A stretch of 64,000 nucleotides of DNA from Diplonema papillatum (taxonomy: Eukaryota > Euglenozoa > Diplonemea > Diplonemida > Diplonemidae): the NCBI GenBank assembly GCA_030068145.1, contig JAPJBO010000010.1, forward strand, positions 434,001 to 498,000. Direction: 5' to 3'. Every line of letters starts with the position of its first letter. Position 1 is the stretch's first letter. Under the pieces are notes generated by a model. That model was not told where the DNA came from, searched no databases, and was given only the letters and a program-made list of their open reading frames with translations. Of this stretch, positions 20,937 through 33,306 are shown one piece after another. The translations under genes were made by a program, and so were the position numbers.

Positions 20937-23900
20937 TCTTTCGATTTTCGGGGACAGACTGTGTCTTTGCCGCGTTGGTCGTCTGCACGCACCCCTGGGG
21001 TTCTTCGCGGTGGACTCTCCAGTCGTCACCGCCAGTCACTCACTTGGTACAGACTGAGTCTTTGCCACGTTGGTCGTCTGCACGCACCTCTGGGGTTCTT
21101 CGTGGTGGACTCTCCGCACGAACCGCGCGGTGCATCGGCGCTGCTGGCGGCCTACATGAGGTGCAGAAAGTGACGACGATGAAGGGGGGGGCAGAGAAAA
21201 AACGCGAAGCTTCGTTTTGTAGAACAAGAAACGCGAACGAGTGTGTCAATTTCTTAAGAAGACGAATAACGGGGGCGGGCGATCGGAAGCAAAGACGAAG
21301 CATGTGTAGGAACGGGGGAGCATTGGTGGGAAGGGGGTGGTTAGTTAGATGTTTTAGGCAAGCTGCCTCTCCGGGGGGGGGGGGGGGTAAATCTTAGTAT
21401 AATGGGTTTGACAGAAACACTGCCTCTCGCGCATGCAGGGGAAAGGGGGTAGAACATGCGCATTTGACTTAGAACCCTTGCTTCTCGCTTCTTTGTCAAA
21501 TGCACTGAACTGCACTTTGCTTTTCAAGCAATTTCGCTTTGCTTCCACAACTTTTCTGCAGTACCCGCCCAGCCATCGCGTGTGTACTCAACTCCCGGCT
21601 TTCGCTCTCCTCCTGCGTTGGTGAAGCAGGGAACAGAGCAAACATTACGGGACAACCGCATCGCGCATACAACGATGCTGGAAATGTGGATCCCCCACCA
21701 ACTACGAAGGGAAGCCTTTGGAAAAGACAAGCGCTTCGTTTTGTTGATCGTTTTTCCCACTTGTATTTACCCTGTGTATATCCAGGTAAGGGATTCTGAC
21801 CAACCACCAAAACACGCTGCCTACGTCTTTTTAGCCTGCACAATACATTGAAGGGCAACCCGCAAGATTGTTAGTACTAAAAAGACAGACGCTTCGTTTT
21901 CCGGCACCGGCACAAGCCAGGGCCCTCCCCTCCCACGCTATGGGAAGAATTGAGGTGAAGAGGGCGGGGAGATAGCAAGAACGTGCTTGGAATGGGTATG
22001 TGCTCAACACCGCACTGGTCCCGTCTGCGCCGTGTTTCGGTCCTTAAAGCCACGGACACATAAGGCGGACCATCATCAGCGCGGAACCTGAGTGTCTGCA
22101 GACAGGACAGCGGTGTGAGTCTGGTTTGTCAGGCGGCTGTTCGTAGCTCGTCACAGCCACGACCACTCGTGCTACGAGAGCACAGGCGAATCCGTCACAG
22201 GGAGAAGGCCCCAACAACCGCGTCTGAGCAATCAGTTAAAAACTCAGGGCACTCGCCCTGATTGTGACTGCGACTTGCTAGGCAGCACTGACTTGTCTTC
22301 TTTTTACGGTGGCAATCTGCGAAGTAAACGCCCACGCGATGGGAAGAATTGAGGTGAAGAGGGCGGGGAGGGGGTGCTCTTTTTTTTTTGGAACCACCCG
22401 AGGGAAGAATTCGCGAGAACTGGACGGTAACCAAACCTTTGCCGCCTTTGAAGAAAGAGATGGGGAGTCATCGGTGTGTAGAAAAACAAGGGCAATGCGA
22501 GCCGCAGAGGGACAGAGGAGAGACGCGAAACGAGGCAGTCAACTGCCTCTCCGCGAAGACCTCAAAGCGGAGCGAGCAGCCAACGGAGAAACCGTCCGCA
22601 ATGTCCGACCAATGCCAAACCCACGGGACCCTCGTCTGGCGCGAATTCCCCTCACAAAACACGTAAAACGTGCATGTTTTTGTGCGCGCGCGTGAAATCG
22701 CCCGACCAGCAATCAGCAACGGCGTAATACGCCGTCAGACGTGACGATGACAAGCGCGACTACGTTCAAAAACAAAGAAGTAATGGTGACCGTAGTCCAA
22801 ATAGACGGTCGACACGCCCACGTCGAGCACCCGCATTAAAAGCCATTTGAGGTGCGTACGGCTCCATCGGTTCCCGCACCTCTGAGGCTCGCACAAAAAA
22901 AGAAAGGAAAGGTGTGTACTTGGTGAGTCCGCGTTTAGCCGCGGGTGATGGAGAGGGAGCAATTCAGGGAGCGGGAGATGGCTGAGATTAAATCTTGAAT
23001 TTGTTGAAGGGGGTCGGCGGGTGTAGCTTCTGTCATTGTAGAAGCTGTCGGGGGGTGGGCTCACCACATACTTGCCACAAGAACTACAAGCACATGTCAT
23101 CTTGTCTTTGAACAAAAAAGTGAACTCATCGCGTGCAACCGGTGACTAGGCTGCGTGGACTTGCCATCCGTGTGACCAGTAGTCATCACTTGTTTCATCG
23201 AACGATATAAAAAGTATCTTCTTTTCAAGATAAGGCGAGTGCCCGTGCGTGATGTGTTGGTGTAACTTGCCATCCGTGTGACAGTAGTTGGTGACAGGTT
23301 GGAACTTTTATGTTCTACTTTTTTTCTAATTCTTCCATATTTTTTTTTCGGGAGGGCGCAAAAAAGAAAAGGCGGGAAGGAACGGTCTAAGACCGCCCGC
23401 GACTCGCTCTTTTTTGCGCGCTTTCCGACGACAATCTTTTTTTTTTTTTTTGTTTTTTTGCTTTGTTTAGGCGATGTTCGCCTTTGCATTGTGGGGGGCG
23501 GGGCGGTCTTTTTGTAACTTTGACGCAAATAACGCTAGCAAAAAATGGCAACACCTTCGGCTACACAGGCCCAACCTTTCCCCCCAAGAATACCTCGCAT
23601 TCCCAGTGCCCGAATCCGGGCCAGGCCTAAAACTTGTTTTCTCCCTTCGTGGATCGTTTCCACGATGGACCTGCGCTCGCTGTGTGGACGGGGGCCGGGC
23701 CAGCACAGATACGAAGAAGGTCTTTTCGGAGAGGGGGCCTTAGCTCTGCGTGTTTATAGTAGTAGTTTGAACTTGAGATGCAGTGGTATGCAGCAACAAT
23801 CTTTGATGATAGACTGCACAGTAAAGTAGTAGTGTTGTCGAAACTGCCGAGGCAGCCCGGAGACAGGCTGCTGTTGTGTGGTTTTTCTTCATTGAGTTGC

Positions 23901-24807
23901 CGACATCATTTTTTTTTTTTCTGTTCTTTTTTACTTTTCGCAGGAATTCAAAACGGGTTGCATTTGGCAAAAAAGGACAAAGGATGGGGGAGGGAAGGGG
24001 GGCAGGGAATGCAAGCTGCATTCACGGGACGGAAACCACCGGGCGTGGAGGCGTTGTAGACCAGTCCGCTAACGCAACGAGCGTCTGTCGTTGGCGCAGG
24101 CGGTATACCATCGTGGCCGAAGGCAGTGGAAGGACACAAATCCCCAGCAGCTGCCATGGGGGCAGAAGATCCCCTGTTGACCGGAAACGTGCGCCCGGCC
24201 GAACACTTGCCTGAAAGAGGCGTCCCGAGAAAAGCCAGAGAGAAGAATACGCGGCGTAATAAGAGCTTGTGTCTCGAAGGGGGCAAAAAAGGTAAGCTCG
24301 AATTGTCGCACATTGGTACAAAAAAAAGAGGCTTTAACTACTGCGAAAAACAGCTTCAACGAGGCAGGGACGGTGCATGACGGCAAACGACAGCTGCCAG
24401 CCGGTGGCAAGTAAAACGTACCTTTCTTTAACCTTTTCATGCGTTTATTGTGGTTGAGAGGTTCGGTGGGTTTTTTCACCTTTACCTTAACACAAGGAAA
24501 ATGCTGGCCTCCTGTTTAACATCAGACGACACGCGATACAGCAACACAAGGGGTCTTTTTGTATTGCCAAGGTGCGAGACGAAACAGGGCCTGTACGTAC
24601 GGATGGGAAAAAGCGCGTTTTACTTGCCTGCACGGCAAGAAGGACTCCCGCGAAACTCGTTCCTCAGCTGTCTAAAAGTCCTAGAAATTCGCCGTGGAAG
24701 CCAACAGCCGGTGAGAAGAACGGTGGCGTGCTGTCCGGAACTTCAGTAGCGCAGGGATAGAAAGAGGGAGTGCTGGTGCTGCCGTTTGTTTGTCGCAGAA
24801 AAAGGAA
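20937..24807. other. Intergenic; repeat fragments, no gene recognised
   Basis: Holds a poly(G) run at 21373-21387, family J at 21979-22122, a pair of ~40-bp direct repeats at 21932-21971 and 22331-22370 (GGGAAGAATTGAGGTGAAGA core), long T-runs near 23439-23460 and 23909-23921, and a family D left end at 24439-24471. At 20980-21130 a ~100-bp motif (GGTCGTCTGCACGCACC) is tandemly duplicated. Open frames up to 143 codons are low in complexity. Confidence 0.5.
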
Positions 24808-25012
24808 GGAACATTTCCGGAGTTGGGGCTTGCACTGATAAACGAAGCAATGGACGATCAGCATCAACTGACGAAAGGTGATGAAAATGATAAGGCAAAA
24901 GTTTCTTGTCCTTCGCGTGTACAGGGTATAAACCTCTCTCTCGGGGGTTTCCTATATTAACATGGCTTCGTTTTCTCTTTCATGTGCAACCGTTGTTCCG
25001 GAAAATGTTCCC
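24808..25012. mobile_element. MITE, family A, ~205 bp
   Basis: Ends GGAACATTTCCGG (24808) and GTTCCGGAAAATGTTCC (to 25012) are inverted. Interior almost as in 4872-5067, with a short insertion after the GATCAGCATCAACTGAC block. Family E starts 62 bp further on. Confidence 0.82.
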
Positions 25013-25073
25013 GCCAGTACAGATGTACTATTAAGAAAAAAAACGCGAATCATCCGGCACACGTCTTCTTTTG

Positions 25074-25275
25074 AGTGAAAGTTCGGGTGACCTTCGTCGT
25101 TATGGGAAGATATCCTTTGTGCTCTGAGTGTCGTAAGAGTGGTGGTTACACGAGGTAAGAGGGACCTTAGTGGTTGGTCATTGGTGGTTTCGGCCGTTGT
25201 CCACATACCTTACTTACGGTAAGCCCTCCGCAGTACGGTGCCGCAGTTGGTGACTGTCTGTCTTCGTGCTACCGT
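25074..25275. repeat. Dispersed repeat, family E, second long copy
   Basis: Matches 17903-18140 from GTGAAAGTTCG through GGTGACTGTCTGTCTTCG, lacking a ~30-bp piece near the left end. Non-coding. Confidence 0.75.
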
Positions 25276-28200
25276 CGATCCGCCCTTTTTTTCTTTCCTT
25301 CCCCTTTTCCGCGTACGTGGTATTCGGAGCACCTAAGCAGGGGGTTGTATCGCTGCGCTGCCTGTGTGGTAGTTTAGAACAGGGGATCTGGCCGGATTGC
25401 GTTCCGATGGCACGTTCCCTGTTCAATTCAGGGAAGGAAAGCGAACGCGGGCCCGTTAAAGAGGAAAAGGGGAGACGATCCTGGTGGAATGGGGGGTTGG
25501 ATCGATATACGATTAGTAATCAATCACGTCACGCCAGAAGAGGTGCATTACTTTCCGTCCAGTACAGACGATCGGACGCTGTCTGGTGGATCTGCGCTCT
25601 ATGGTCGTAACGCGTGAAGCAAAAAATTGGCGGAGACGCCGCCCGGTGCCGTGCATTTATAGGGGGGTAATCTTAGTTTCCTGTTCAGGCGCTACTTTCC
25701 TCCGGGGTGGGAGAGGAGAACAATACAACTGCAAAATGATGTAGTGTTCCCGACAACGAACATCAGTCTGGTCGTTTTTTTTCCTTCTGTCGAACGCCTA
25801 AGCTCCCGGCACGTGTACCCAGGCAGGCAACACCAGTGTTTCGTGTTTCGGGCAACAACGCAGATCCTCCCTCTGCAACTCGCAACCGGCGGTATCTCCT
25901 ACAAAGCAGGTGTCTGTTCTTTGTCGGGCAGCATCGTCGAGCATTTCCTTTTCAAGCTGGCGCTTATGTAAAAAAAAAAAGCGCGATACAACATGGAATG
26001 CAGGCAGATCATTTAATTGCTGTGTTTTTTTCACTTCGTGGCCGCTTCGTCAATCGCCTTTCGTAAAGCAAGCGACGACGACTACATGCAAAATAGCAAG
26101 TTGACACGAAAAGACGCGCATTGGCGTGGCCGATGGCTCTCCGTATGCACCAAGTGAGTCTGCGATATGTCTGCATTCTTTTATGAAACTATTCTATCGT
26201 AAACCTGGCTAGGAGCTAGAGCAATGCAAGAATCCCTGACTGCCGTTCGCCAGCGATAGAGTACGAAGTTTCATGAAAGAAAGAAATGGAACGGTTTCGC
26301 GCGCATAAGCTGAAAAGGAATGCATAGGTTTCTTTTTGTTCGTCTACTTTGTTTCATTGCAACGGGGAGGATAAACAGGCAAACGAAGGCAGAGGTGCGT
26401 CAATTTCGGACCGAACCCACGCCGTTTTAGAGTTATAGTTCGCTTGAGAGTTTTGCTCGGACGCTCTCTTCTTACCTGGCCCTGCTCAACAAGGGAGACA
26501 AAAAGGCTAGCTGTTTGAAGGGCGAATTCTTTTTGTTGTGGAGGGGGGTACGGGTTCAGGGCAAGCCGTTCGTGACACGAGCGATTCCATGCATAGCACC
26601 TCGGTGTACTGCTACGCTGCTACATGCAGTACGTAGGTATGGTATACACATACCACCTACAGCTGTATAGCTACGTAGCATCATCCTCTGCTAGTACGTA
26701 TGCACTGCGTAGTGGTATCACCAGCATGCAGTAGCACTACACAGCAGGGATGGATATGCTGTTGATGCTCTGCAGAGCGGTGCGTAGGTATCTACCACCT
26801 CCTCTGCTAGTGCTCTACACAGCAGTACCACCTGGCAGTACTGCATGTAGGTACGTACGTAGTACCTGACCTCGCCAGTCTCGTCCTTCTCCTGACTGTT
26901 GGCACCGCCGCTTCACGCAACTGTGCAGCGAGGCCCCTTCCCCCCCTCAAACCCGGCGCCCCGGATGCCGTTCTGAGGACTCGACGCTCCATACGGCAGA
27001 CTGAGTACTGTAGATTCAGTGAGGAAGCGGACCCGTCAGAGTTCCCCCCGTTCTCTCCCTCAGCACTACCACAGAGTAATGATATGACCACTCCCGCGCA
27101 GCAGGAAACAGCGTTCAGCGTTCCATTTACACGGAAAAGGTCGCGTTGGCAGAAACGGTGAAGATGATAATTGTAACAGGGTTGGTGAAATGAAAGCGAG
27201 AATGTGGGGTAAGCCCTGATTATTAGATTCACGGTTAAACGAAGCTAACGCACAAGGTTTGCCTGATCTCGCACCTACTTTCCGATACCAAATAGATGCT
27301 CTATTCAAACTCACACATGGCACCGAACCTTACTCAACAAGCACAGCGCTGCGGCCATAGAGAGAGAGAGAGAGGTTCGGGAGAGCACGCCGTGTCCAGT
27401 TCCTCGTTGCACTAAGGCTAGGAAATCAAAAATAATTCAACGAGGAAGTATATCAGCTGTATTTGTGGTACTAGTAACGACGGAGATGCACAGGGTGGGG
27501 CAGGGGCTCGTGGCCCTGGCATTCCTTTTTTTTATATTTTTCCTTTTTTTTTTCCCCCCCCCCCGTTCTTCTTTCCCCTCCTTTGGGTTCGTTCGTTCTT
27601 TTTCTCTACGCGAATCTGGAGCTAAAAAAAGAGAGGGCAGAAAAAATGGCTCCGAGAGGCGAAGAGAGGGGGGGGTCTAACCGGTAGTAAGTTTTCGTAA
27701 ATATTGTTGCAGTTGCGTTGACGAAGGGGGGCTGGGGCGGGTGCACGCAGGGCCAGCCCAGAAATGGACGAAGGCGGCAGTATTTATCGCGGACGTTTGC
27801 GCTGCTTGAAACTAAGCCAACGCGCTTGTTCGGACTGTCGGGAGAGAACTGGCGTGGAAAACCTCGGTTCGACGTTCTTTTGTTGAGTTTTTGCTTCTTA
27901 TTTTTACGGTGAAAGATATGGTGATTTTGCCGTAGCTTCAGTACAAACTTAATAGGTCGGGGCGCCTGAATGCGATGACAAGCGACCAATATACTATTTC
28001 CACGACCAACTCAACATTCGACTGATCGAGGCAACCGCACACTCGGTGGTGGCACTACTTGTGATTATCTGTTCAACCGCGGGTTCCTTCGCAAGAGGGG
28101 GGGGGACACTCCTTGAGGGTTTGCAACGTTGTACCACTGGTTGCGTTAGCAGCGTAGATCGCAGGTGGAGCAAGCAGCACGATGCACCGGTTCATTCGTT

Positions 28201-28361
28201 GTCATCTTCGAGAAATACACATTCTGAGAGTTGGTGACAACTGGTGAGTGGGTGGGCGCCGCGCAAATCTGCCCTTCGCTTCGCTCTGTTCTTCACTGTA
28301 TCGTCCGTTGGACTGTTCTGAGACTGTTTCTTCACGAGACGTTTTTTGGCAACTATTTTTT
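25276..28361. other. Intergenic; diverged family C/B piece, palindromic CTAC/GTAC tract
   Basis: A diverged family C copy (about 25690-25910) runs into a family B right end (25915-25962). An odd low-complexity tract lies at 26590-26875. A GA microsatellite lies at 27360-27374 and a T/C-rich tract at 27525-27570. The 141-codon frame at 26807-27232 is probably a by-product of the tract. No gene is called. Confidence 0.45.
26590..26875. repeat. Low-complexity palindrome-rich CTAC/GTAC/GCAG tract
   Basis: Dense in GTAC, CTGC, CTAC and TACGTA words with many short inverted repeats (for example GGTATGGTATACACATACC at about 26637-26655) and echoes between its two ends (CTACATGCAGTACGTAGG against CAGTACTGCATGTAGGTACG). 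The composition differs sharply from its surroundings. Confidence 0.6.
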
Positions 28362-28425
28362 TTTAAAGTGAAAGTTCGCTTGAAACTCCGGAGTTTTAAA
28401 TTCTAAAGTTTTTGGCTCAATACAT

Positions 28426-30153
28426 TCAGTACACGAGCGGCTCGCCGCCGTCCTTCGAGAACACGTTTTCCGGGTCGTATATCTTCTTCAGGTTGCGGAT
28501 CTGGTGGAAGATGTAGGGCTCCGGGTACAGGTCACGTGCACTGGTCACCATGTAGTCAGCGTAGTTCTTGTAGTACACGTGCGAGACCGGCTTGAGGTGC
28601 TTTTCGTTGAACTCGATCACGTCTTCCTGAATGTTCGTCCACGGGTCGCTCGCGTTCAACCTCCAGCGGCAGTACTCGATGACGGTCCACGCCGAGCGCG
28701 TGCTCATCGAGCCCTTGTTGTTGTGCGGGTCGTTGTAGTGTGCCGCCCCGCCCCACTTCTCGATGGCGAAGTACGGGATCTCCTGCACCGCTTGCCAGTT
28801 TTGGGGCTGGACCATGTCGAACGTGCGCTGCGCGATGTCGTCGAGCCACGTGGCGTTCGAGCAGACGTCAGACTTCCTCATGATCACCTTCGACGAGCAC
28901 GTGCCCTCGGACCCAAGGGAGGACGGGTTCTGGGTAGAAGCGTAGGTTGAGTCGTACTCGACGGCTTTCAGCGTGTTCAGCAACGGTGCCGACGTGGCAG
29001 GCGCGAAGAACTTGTTGATCTCCACCATCGCCTCTGCGAGAGCAGCGCTCGCGTCTCCGTCATTCTCAGGCACGTACGTCACAGTGAACTGCACCGTGGG
29101 CGGCAGGCCCGAATAGATGTCAGTCAACGGAAGCACACGCGACCAGACCTGCAGTCTTGATGTCGCCACTGTGTCATTGTACGCCTCTCCGAAGTACTGG
29201 CATGACGCGGTGAACATCAAGCGTGCGTCGTCGACGCTGTTGATGGCGTGTTTGACTTCCCCGGACACAATGTACTTCGGCTTCGGGACCATCTTCAGCC
29301 ACATCTTCGTCACAACACCAAGACCGACGTGCCCAGATCCTTTCATCGCCCACAACAACATTTTGTCCTTCGGCTCCGGCTTGCAGCTGTCGAGTTCGTA
29401 GTTCGAAAGAGCCTGCTCGTCTTCGTCGCTGAAGACTCTGACAGTCCTCCCGTCTGCCAACACCATCTCGACGCCCACCAAATGGTCGGAGGTGAATCCG
29501 TACATCCGCGTCATCGCACCCATGCCGCCTCCGAGGATATGTCCTGCCATACCGATCGAGCCAACGGTACCGTGGGGTACCATGAACTCTTTGCCCATGT
29601 ACGCGCGCACGGTGTCCTTAATAGTAATCCCGGCTTGTGCGACCATGTACGTGTTGCCGCTTCGCCGGGGACTCACGATCTCAATGTCCTTCATGTACAG
29701 CGTTGAGATGACGGCGCAGTTGTCACACGTGCTCGCGCACGATTCGCTGTGGCCTCCGCAGCGTGTCGTGAACTGGATGTCGAAGTACGAGAACAGCTTC
29801 ACAGCCTTCGCCACGTCGCTTGCGCTTTTAGCTGCAATGATGACCGACGGCTTCTTCCAGACGCAGTCGCCCGTCACGACGGACTGTGCCGCCACGTACG
29901 TCAGATCGGACGATTCACTGTGGCCGTGACTCCTCCTGCGACGACCGAACCGGCATGTGGAATCCAGTCCAATCGGGAATCCCATGCAGCACTTCTTGTC
30001 CGGCATCAGCACGTCTCCGTCGAGCGACAAATCGAGCAAGCAAAGGGAAGAGGCCCACAGCGGCGAGTCCTGGTCCAGGTGGAACCGGAACCATGCTTCT
30101 GTCTCCGCGACGAAGCTCGCCAGGACAACCGCCAGCAGGTGGAGGGTTTTCAT
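28426..30153 (-). CDS. Secreted FAD-linked oxidase, BBE/hexose-oxidase-like (gene 3)
   Basis: 575 residues, single exon. Met at 30153 begins a clear signal peptide (hydrophobic 5-14, likely cleavage after TEA at 20). The same start is seen in the broken duplicate upstream. FAD_binding_4 about 98-240: RCGGH 131-135 (His135 the probable flavin anchor, Cys in place of the usual Ser), Cys-rich C139-x3-C143-x2-C146, glycine loop after HGTVGSIG. The bicovalent Cys position is Val. BBE region 527-566. An insertion at about 68-83 is Arg/His-rich (RRRRSHGH) and absent from gene 2. The 3' third is near-identical to gene 2 (gene conversion candidate). Directly upstream of the ATG is a long A-run on the coding strand. 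A family E fragment follows the stop. Role as for the family: flavin-dependent oxidation in the secretory pathway or outside the cell. Confidence 0.93.
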   Translation of the reverse strand: MKTLHLLAVVLASFVAETEAWFRFHLDQDSPLWASSLCLLDLSLDGDVLMPDKKCCMGFPIGLDSTCRFGRRRRSHGHSESSDLTYVAAQSVVTGDCVWKKPSVIIAAKSASDVAKAVKLFSYFDIQFTTRCGGHSESCASTCDNCAVISTLYMKDIEIVSPRRSGNTYMVAQAGITIKDTVRAYMGKEFMVPHGTVGSIGMAGHILGGGMGAMTRMYGFTSDHLVGVEMVLADGRTVRVFSDEDEQALSNYELDSCKPEPKDKMLLWAMKGSGHVGLGVVTKMWLKMVPKPKYIVSGEVKHAINSVDDARLMFTASCQYFGEAYNDTVATSRLQVWSRVLPLTDIYSGLPPTVQFTVTYVPENDGDASAALAEAMVEINKFFAPATSAPLLNTLKAVEYDSTYASTQNPSSLGSEGTCSSKVIMRKSDVCSNATWLDDIAQRTFDMVQPQNWQAVQEIPYFAIEKWGGAAHYNDPHNNKGSMSTRSAWTVIEYCRWRLNASDPWTNIQEDVIEFNEKHLKPVSHVYYKNYADYMVTSARDLYPEPYIFHQIRNLKKIYDPENVFSKDGGEPLVY

Positions 30154-30160
30154 TTTTTTC

Positions 30161-30183
30161 TTTTTTTTTTTTTTTTTTTTTTT
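30161..30183. repeat. Poly(T) tract in the gene 3 leader
   Basis: 23 T on the plus strand (A on the coding strand) within 10 bases of the gene 3 start. Length variation here would change the 5' UTR directly in front of the ATG. Confidence 0.9.
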
Positions 30184-30341
30184 GCTTTTTTAGCTCTTCT
30201 TTTTTCTCGTCGAACTATTTCTCACGTAAACCTGCGGGTGTTGATGTCGATCGGACAACAGCCGCCCAAGAAACACAGGGACAAACAAGGCCTGAAATGG
30301 TAGCGCGTTGATGAGGTTGGGACGTCCGAACCCGCAACGTT

Positions 30342-30501
30342 TTCTTCTTGTCCGCATCAGCACGTCTCCCTCGAGCGACAAATCGAACAAGCTAAGGGAA
30401 GACGCCCACAGCGGCGAGGTCTGGTCCAGGTGAACCTGCGTGCATCTGTCTTCGAAACGTAGCTCGCCACAGACGACCGCGAACAGGTAGAGGGTTTTCA
30501 T
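30342..30501 (-). pseudogene. Truncated, frameshifted 5' fragment of an oxidase gene
   Basis: The 160 bp repeat the start of gene 3: same MKTL initiation, a diverged signal-peptide region, then the conserved SPLWASSL and DGDVLM-like segments. A single-base loss relative to gene 3 near 30355 shifts the frame at the position of the conserved PDKKCC. Homology ends a few codons later. No FAD or BBE domain remains. Because it lies just 5' of gene 3, it marks an incomplete tandem duplication or the scar of unequal crossing-over. Confidence 0.88.
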
Positions 30502-33306
30502 TTTACTTCACTCTTTTGTCGTGGTATTCCGCAACGAAAACCCCCCTGCAGGCATTCGTTGTTTTGACTTTGCCCGTGTTCGCCTGTGCGTTGCAGTAAC
30601 AGCCGATAATAATATTATCATGTAACAACTCGCCTGCCGAATGCCCCGGTCCCGATGCTCAAGCGATCCCCCGAAGTGCTAGTATCACAATCCCAGCGTG
30701 CGTACGAGTGCGTGTCGCGAAGTCGTTGGCGTGAGCTTCGATGGAGAGTGGATGAGTGCAGAATAGTAGCAGCGAGTACTACAATGGAGACCGATGAATA
30801 CCGAACACGTAACTGTCTCAGACTTTTCAGCCCGGATCACGTTGGGTCGCGTCCAGCTCCTTGCTTGCCCAGTCTGCATTACTGTAACTCGTCGGCCCGC
30901 CCGGGTCTTGGACTATTCGCATCACTTTGTCTCCGCTCTGCTGCACCGGTTTCTCGTTTCGTGGCCGCTTCACGTTCTCGTCTCTGTGCGGATTCTGCTC
31001 TGTACCCGTCGCGCCTGCTTCTTCCGGCCCCCTGTCGCGGCTTGTCGCTAGGTGTGGAAGGAAAAGCAGACACTGCCCAGATGGCTACAACGAAGTGTCG
31101 CGCACACAGGCGAGCGACCCCCGTCACAAGCGGTGCAAGTTCCACGTGATAGACTGTGATACGCGGCAGCAGGCAATTCGATGCAGTACCAGCTACAACC
31201 TCTCTACATACGCCACTCAAACTTTGATGCTGTGGTTGACGTCACGCTCTTGCACGGAGCAAACTTAAGTGCCAGTTGTAGTCGTTAGGTTGTGGTTTCG
31301 GGCAATATCCGCGTGTTGTGAGCATGCGTGCAGAGCGGCGAGAAAGGACAAGAAACATTAAATTTTGGTGTGCAAAGGAGTGGCGTGGGATCGTAGCTGC
31401 TTTAGGTTAAAGGGAGGGGGGGGGAGAGCGGAAGGAACATCGTGTATCGAACGGGTGCTACGAACTTGGATTCGGTGTTCTTGCGAACTTATTTTACTCT
31501 CTGCATGCCTTTCGGCGATCAGCGGCAAGCGTCAGACCCCCGCCAGTTGATTCCGTTTGGCAGCATTTTTCTTTCGTTCCTGGCATTTTTCGTGCGCTTC
31601 CGACTCCTCTTCAGCCGCGCATGCGAATACGTCGAGTTCTATTTGGTGCGGCATTCAGTTTACAATGCCAGGACGAAAGCAATTGAAGAAAAAGAAGAAG
31701 AAGCAGGTTGCTTTATAGCACGTGTTTTGCGACGAAACGGGGCTTCCGTGCCTCGTTGCTGATGCTGTGCGGACGGCGCGGATCATGAACTTGTCCCCTT
31801 CGGTGCGTGGGTTTCCCTGACGGTAACAAGCGACTGGCTCGGTTTGTGCGATTTAACCTACATGTGTTCTGGTTAAACCGCTGCCAACGTTCTTTTTAGC
31901 TGTAACAAATACTGTCTCCGGGGAAGCAGAAACTGGTTGTCGCAAAAAAAAAAAGCATCACCCACAGTCGGCCAACAACATTTCGGCTTCGCCTGCTATC
32001 CCACCTGAAAGACTATTGGGCTGTTCTTTGCTTTCGTATGCCATCGGCAGACGGGTGCGCTATGAGAGCCACCTACCATGACAGCATTACCGCTGCTGCT
32101 TACCAACACGCAGGAAACCGGTAGGCGCTTCCGCTGGAAACCCACCTAAAGAGAATGTTCTTGAGTCCGCCAGCACTCTGTAGAGGCGGAGCCCCGCCGC
32201 CGATAATGAGCGCCGCCCTTTACAGGTGGGTCGCTCTGCCTGTTCAATTTGCGAATGTGCAAACCTTGCTTTCTGCAGGAGGGTAGGGGGCGGGCGTTGT
32301 CGAAGGGTTCGAAACGGAGAGAGGAAGACGAAGATTTGAAACGAGTCAATCATTTTTTTAGCGTCGGTCCTTTTTCCTTTGAATTGATATGTACTACGGC
32401 CGTGACATCTACCACCTCGGATTTGGCAGGTGAACAGCGACACACTTGTTGTTGTGCACGTGCAGGGCTTTCCCGGTAGCCGTCCGTTTTGCGACCTGGG
32501 GGATTGTAAGAACGTGGTATGTGCTCAACACCGCACTGGTCCCGCCTGCGCCGTGTTTCGGTCCTTTAAGCCACTTCTTTATACGGTGGCAATCTGCGAA
32601 AGTTTGCGACCTGGGGAGTAGTCATAAGACTAGTAAAATCAGTGGTAAGTGACTAGTAAATGGCATGACTAGCGCACCGTGCAGGGAGAGGGTGGGCACA
32701 ACCCCCTGTACCCCCCTTGGAGAAGGCCCTGTGTGTCGCGGAGGAAAGCATATCGCGAGCCAGTTTTTCCTGTGGCGTGTCACCTCCGGCTTCATTCCTC
32801 GAACATGAAGCGGGATCAAAGGATCGTTTCCATCATCTTTTTGGAAAGCTGCCCTCGGGCGTAGCTTCAAGAGATCAGGATGAAATTCGGAGCGCGGGTC
32901 CGTACGTACGGGTGCTGGGTGTTACGTGGTGTAAGATGAACTGGTTTGTTCTGGTGTCAACACAAAGAAATGGTAAATGGGTGAAACGGGTTGTAAACTG
33001 AAATAAAAGTGAAGGGTGGGCGGTGGTCTTCTTTTTCGCCCCACGTACAGCAGGAAGAAAGTCACGCAAGATCCGGTGTCGTAAAAGACGGATCTCAGCG
33101 TGGGGTGAAGCGGGTTACGTCGCAGCTCAGCTGAAATTGACTGTCGACGCAGTGTTCTGCACAGGCTCTGACGCGGCACACTGCGGCGCCGAGCAGAGCA
33201 ATTCACCGATGTACATGGGTCAAAAAAAGAGGAAAAAACAGTGCCCACCCTAAAGAAGAATGCTCGTCACTCGCCAAATGACATGATGACGGTGGTCGTT
33301 TTTTTA
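30502..33306. other. Intergenic, no gene recognised
   Basis: Three overlapping frames at 30655-31268 (up to 164 codons, both strands) have no domain. Fragment of family K near 31148-31185 (GGCAATTCGATGCAG-like). Family J at 32510-32613. An A-run lies at 31944-31954. I do not support any coding call. Confidence 0.45.

Noticed and set aside
27525..27572. Possible promoter or polypyrimidine splice signal in a T/C-rich tract
   Set aside because: No adjacent exon or gene is supported, and such tracts are common throughout the intergenic DNA here.
30655..31268. Overlapping 113-164-codon frames on both strands
   Set aside because: No recognisable domain, no repeat in the window to compare, and three frames are open simultaneously, which points to chance.
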